NCBI GenBank assembly: GCA_044337515.1
Contig: JBIINK010000087.1
Span: forward strand, 1-5,399
From: CAJBVG01 sp044337515
Lineage (GTDB): Bacteria > Bacteroidota > Bacteroidia > Sphingobacteriales > Sphingobacteriaceae
Direction: 5' to 3'
Length of the DNA: 5,399 bases
This document shows positions 5,316-5,399 of the stretch, in pieces; the stretch's first letter is position 1, and each line of letters opens with the position of its first letter. The notes below the pieces were generated by a model. That model searched no databases. It saw only the letters and a program-made list of their open reading frames with translations, and had not been told where the DNA came from. The translations under genes were made by a program, and so were the position numbers.

Positions 5316-5399
5316 ATGAATAGGCTAAAATTCATCCAATCCCTATTATTACTACCATTCGCAGCAAGCGCCATGACACTAAAAGATTTATCGAAAATA
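5316..5399 (+). CDS. 3'-truncated CDS with signal-like N-terminus; possible DODA-type extradiol dioxygenase
   Basis: Twenty-eight codons run open from the ATG at 5316 to the window end. The peptide has a basic start (M-N-R-L-K), a hydrophobic core (L-L-L-L-P-F-A-A at 10-17) and an A-S-A stretch (17-19) like a signal-peptidase site, then M-T-L-K-D-L-S-K-I (20-28). From memory, this resembles the N-terminus of Bacteroidetes proteins annotated as 4,5-DOPA dioxygenase extradiol (YgiD/LigB superfamily), which often carry an M-x-L-K-x-L-x-x-I start; none of the catalytic His or Glu motifs falls inside the window. A second possible start is Met20 (5373), which would give a cytosolic form without the leader. 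Good reasons to accept the ORF are its fully open frame, the typical N-terminus and its place after a promoter-like motif. The functional call is tentative. Confidence 0.5.
   Translation, partial: MNRLKFIQSLLLLPFAASAMTLKDLSKI

Overview
The window reads as chromosomal housekeeping DNA from an AT-rich member of the Bacteroidota (Bacteroidetes), probably near Flavobacteriales or a related class. The supports are the Lgt variant with GRVGCQLSGDGDWG in place of the usual GRLGNFINGE, the Bacteroidetes-like LysA (ELGRALVAQCG), the near absence of strong Shine-Dalgarno sites, and two perfect TAnnTTTG-type -7 promoter elements. Placement below phylum is a guess.

Layout, all on the + strand. (1) 1-2126 is a tight three-gene cluster: a 5'-truncated prolipoprotein diacylglyceryl transferase (lgt family), a small GtrA-like four-helix membrane protein overlapping it by 17 nt, and an inositol-monophosphatase-family phosphatase whose start codon shares one base with the gtrA-like stop (TAATG). 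(2) 2127-2529 is a roughly 400-nt gene-free spacer made almost wholly of degenerate 7-bp and 8-bp tandem repeats. (3) 2530-4987 is a two-gene lysine operon: aspartate kinase (first step of the aspartate pathway) and, one base after its stop, diaminopimelate decarboxylase (last step of lysine synthesis). (4) 4988-5315 is a second repeat-rich spacer with heptads, octads, two AT-rich hairpins and two -7-like promoter motifs. (5) 5316-5399 is the start of a further gene with a signal-like N-terminus, tentatively a DODA-type extradiol dioxygenase (LigB superfamily), cut by the window end.

The first cluster concerns the cell envelope (lipoprotein lipidation, possible polyprenyl-linked sugar translocation) plus a sugar or inositol phosphatase. 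The lysine pair supplies diaminopimelate/lysine for peptidoglycan and protein. No mobile element, RNA gene or CRISPR array was seen, and no new defence or metabolic system is evident. The most unusual feature is the intergenic DNA: at least four unrelated heptad motifs and four octad motifs occur in the two spacers, in places running out of the stop codon of the preceding gene. The larger array has an octad / heptad / inverted-octad architecture.
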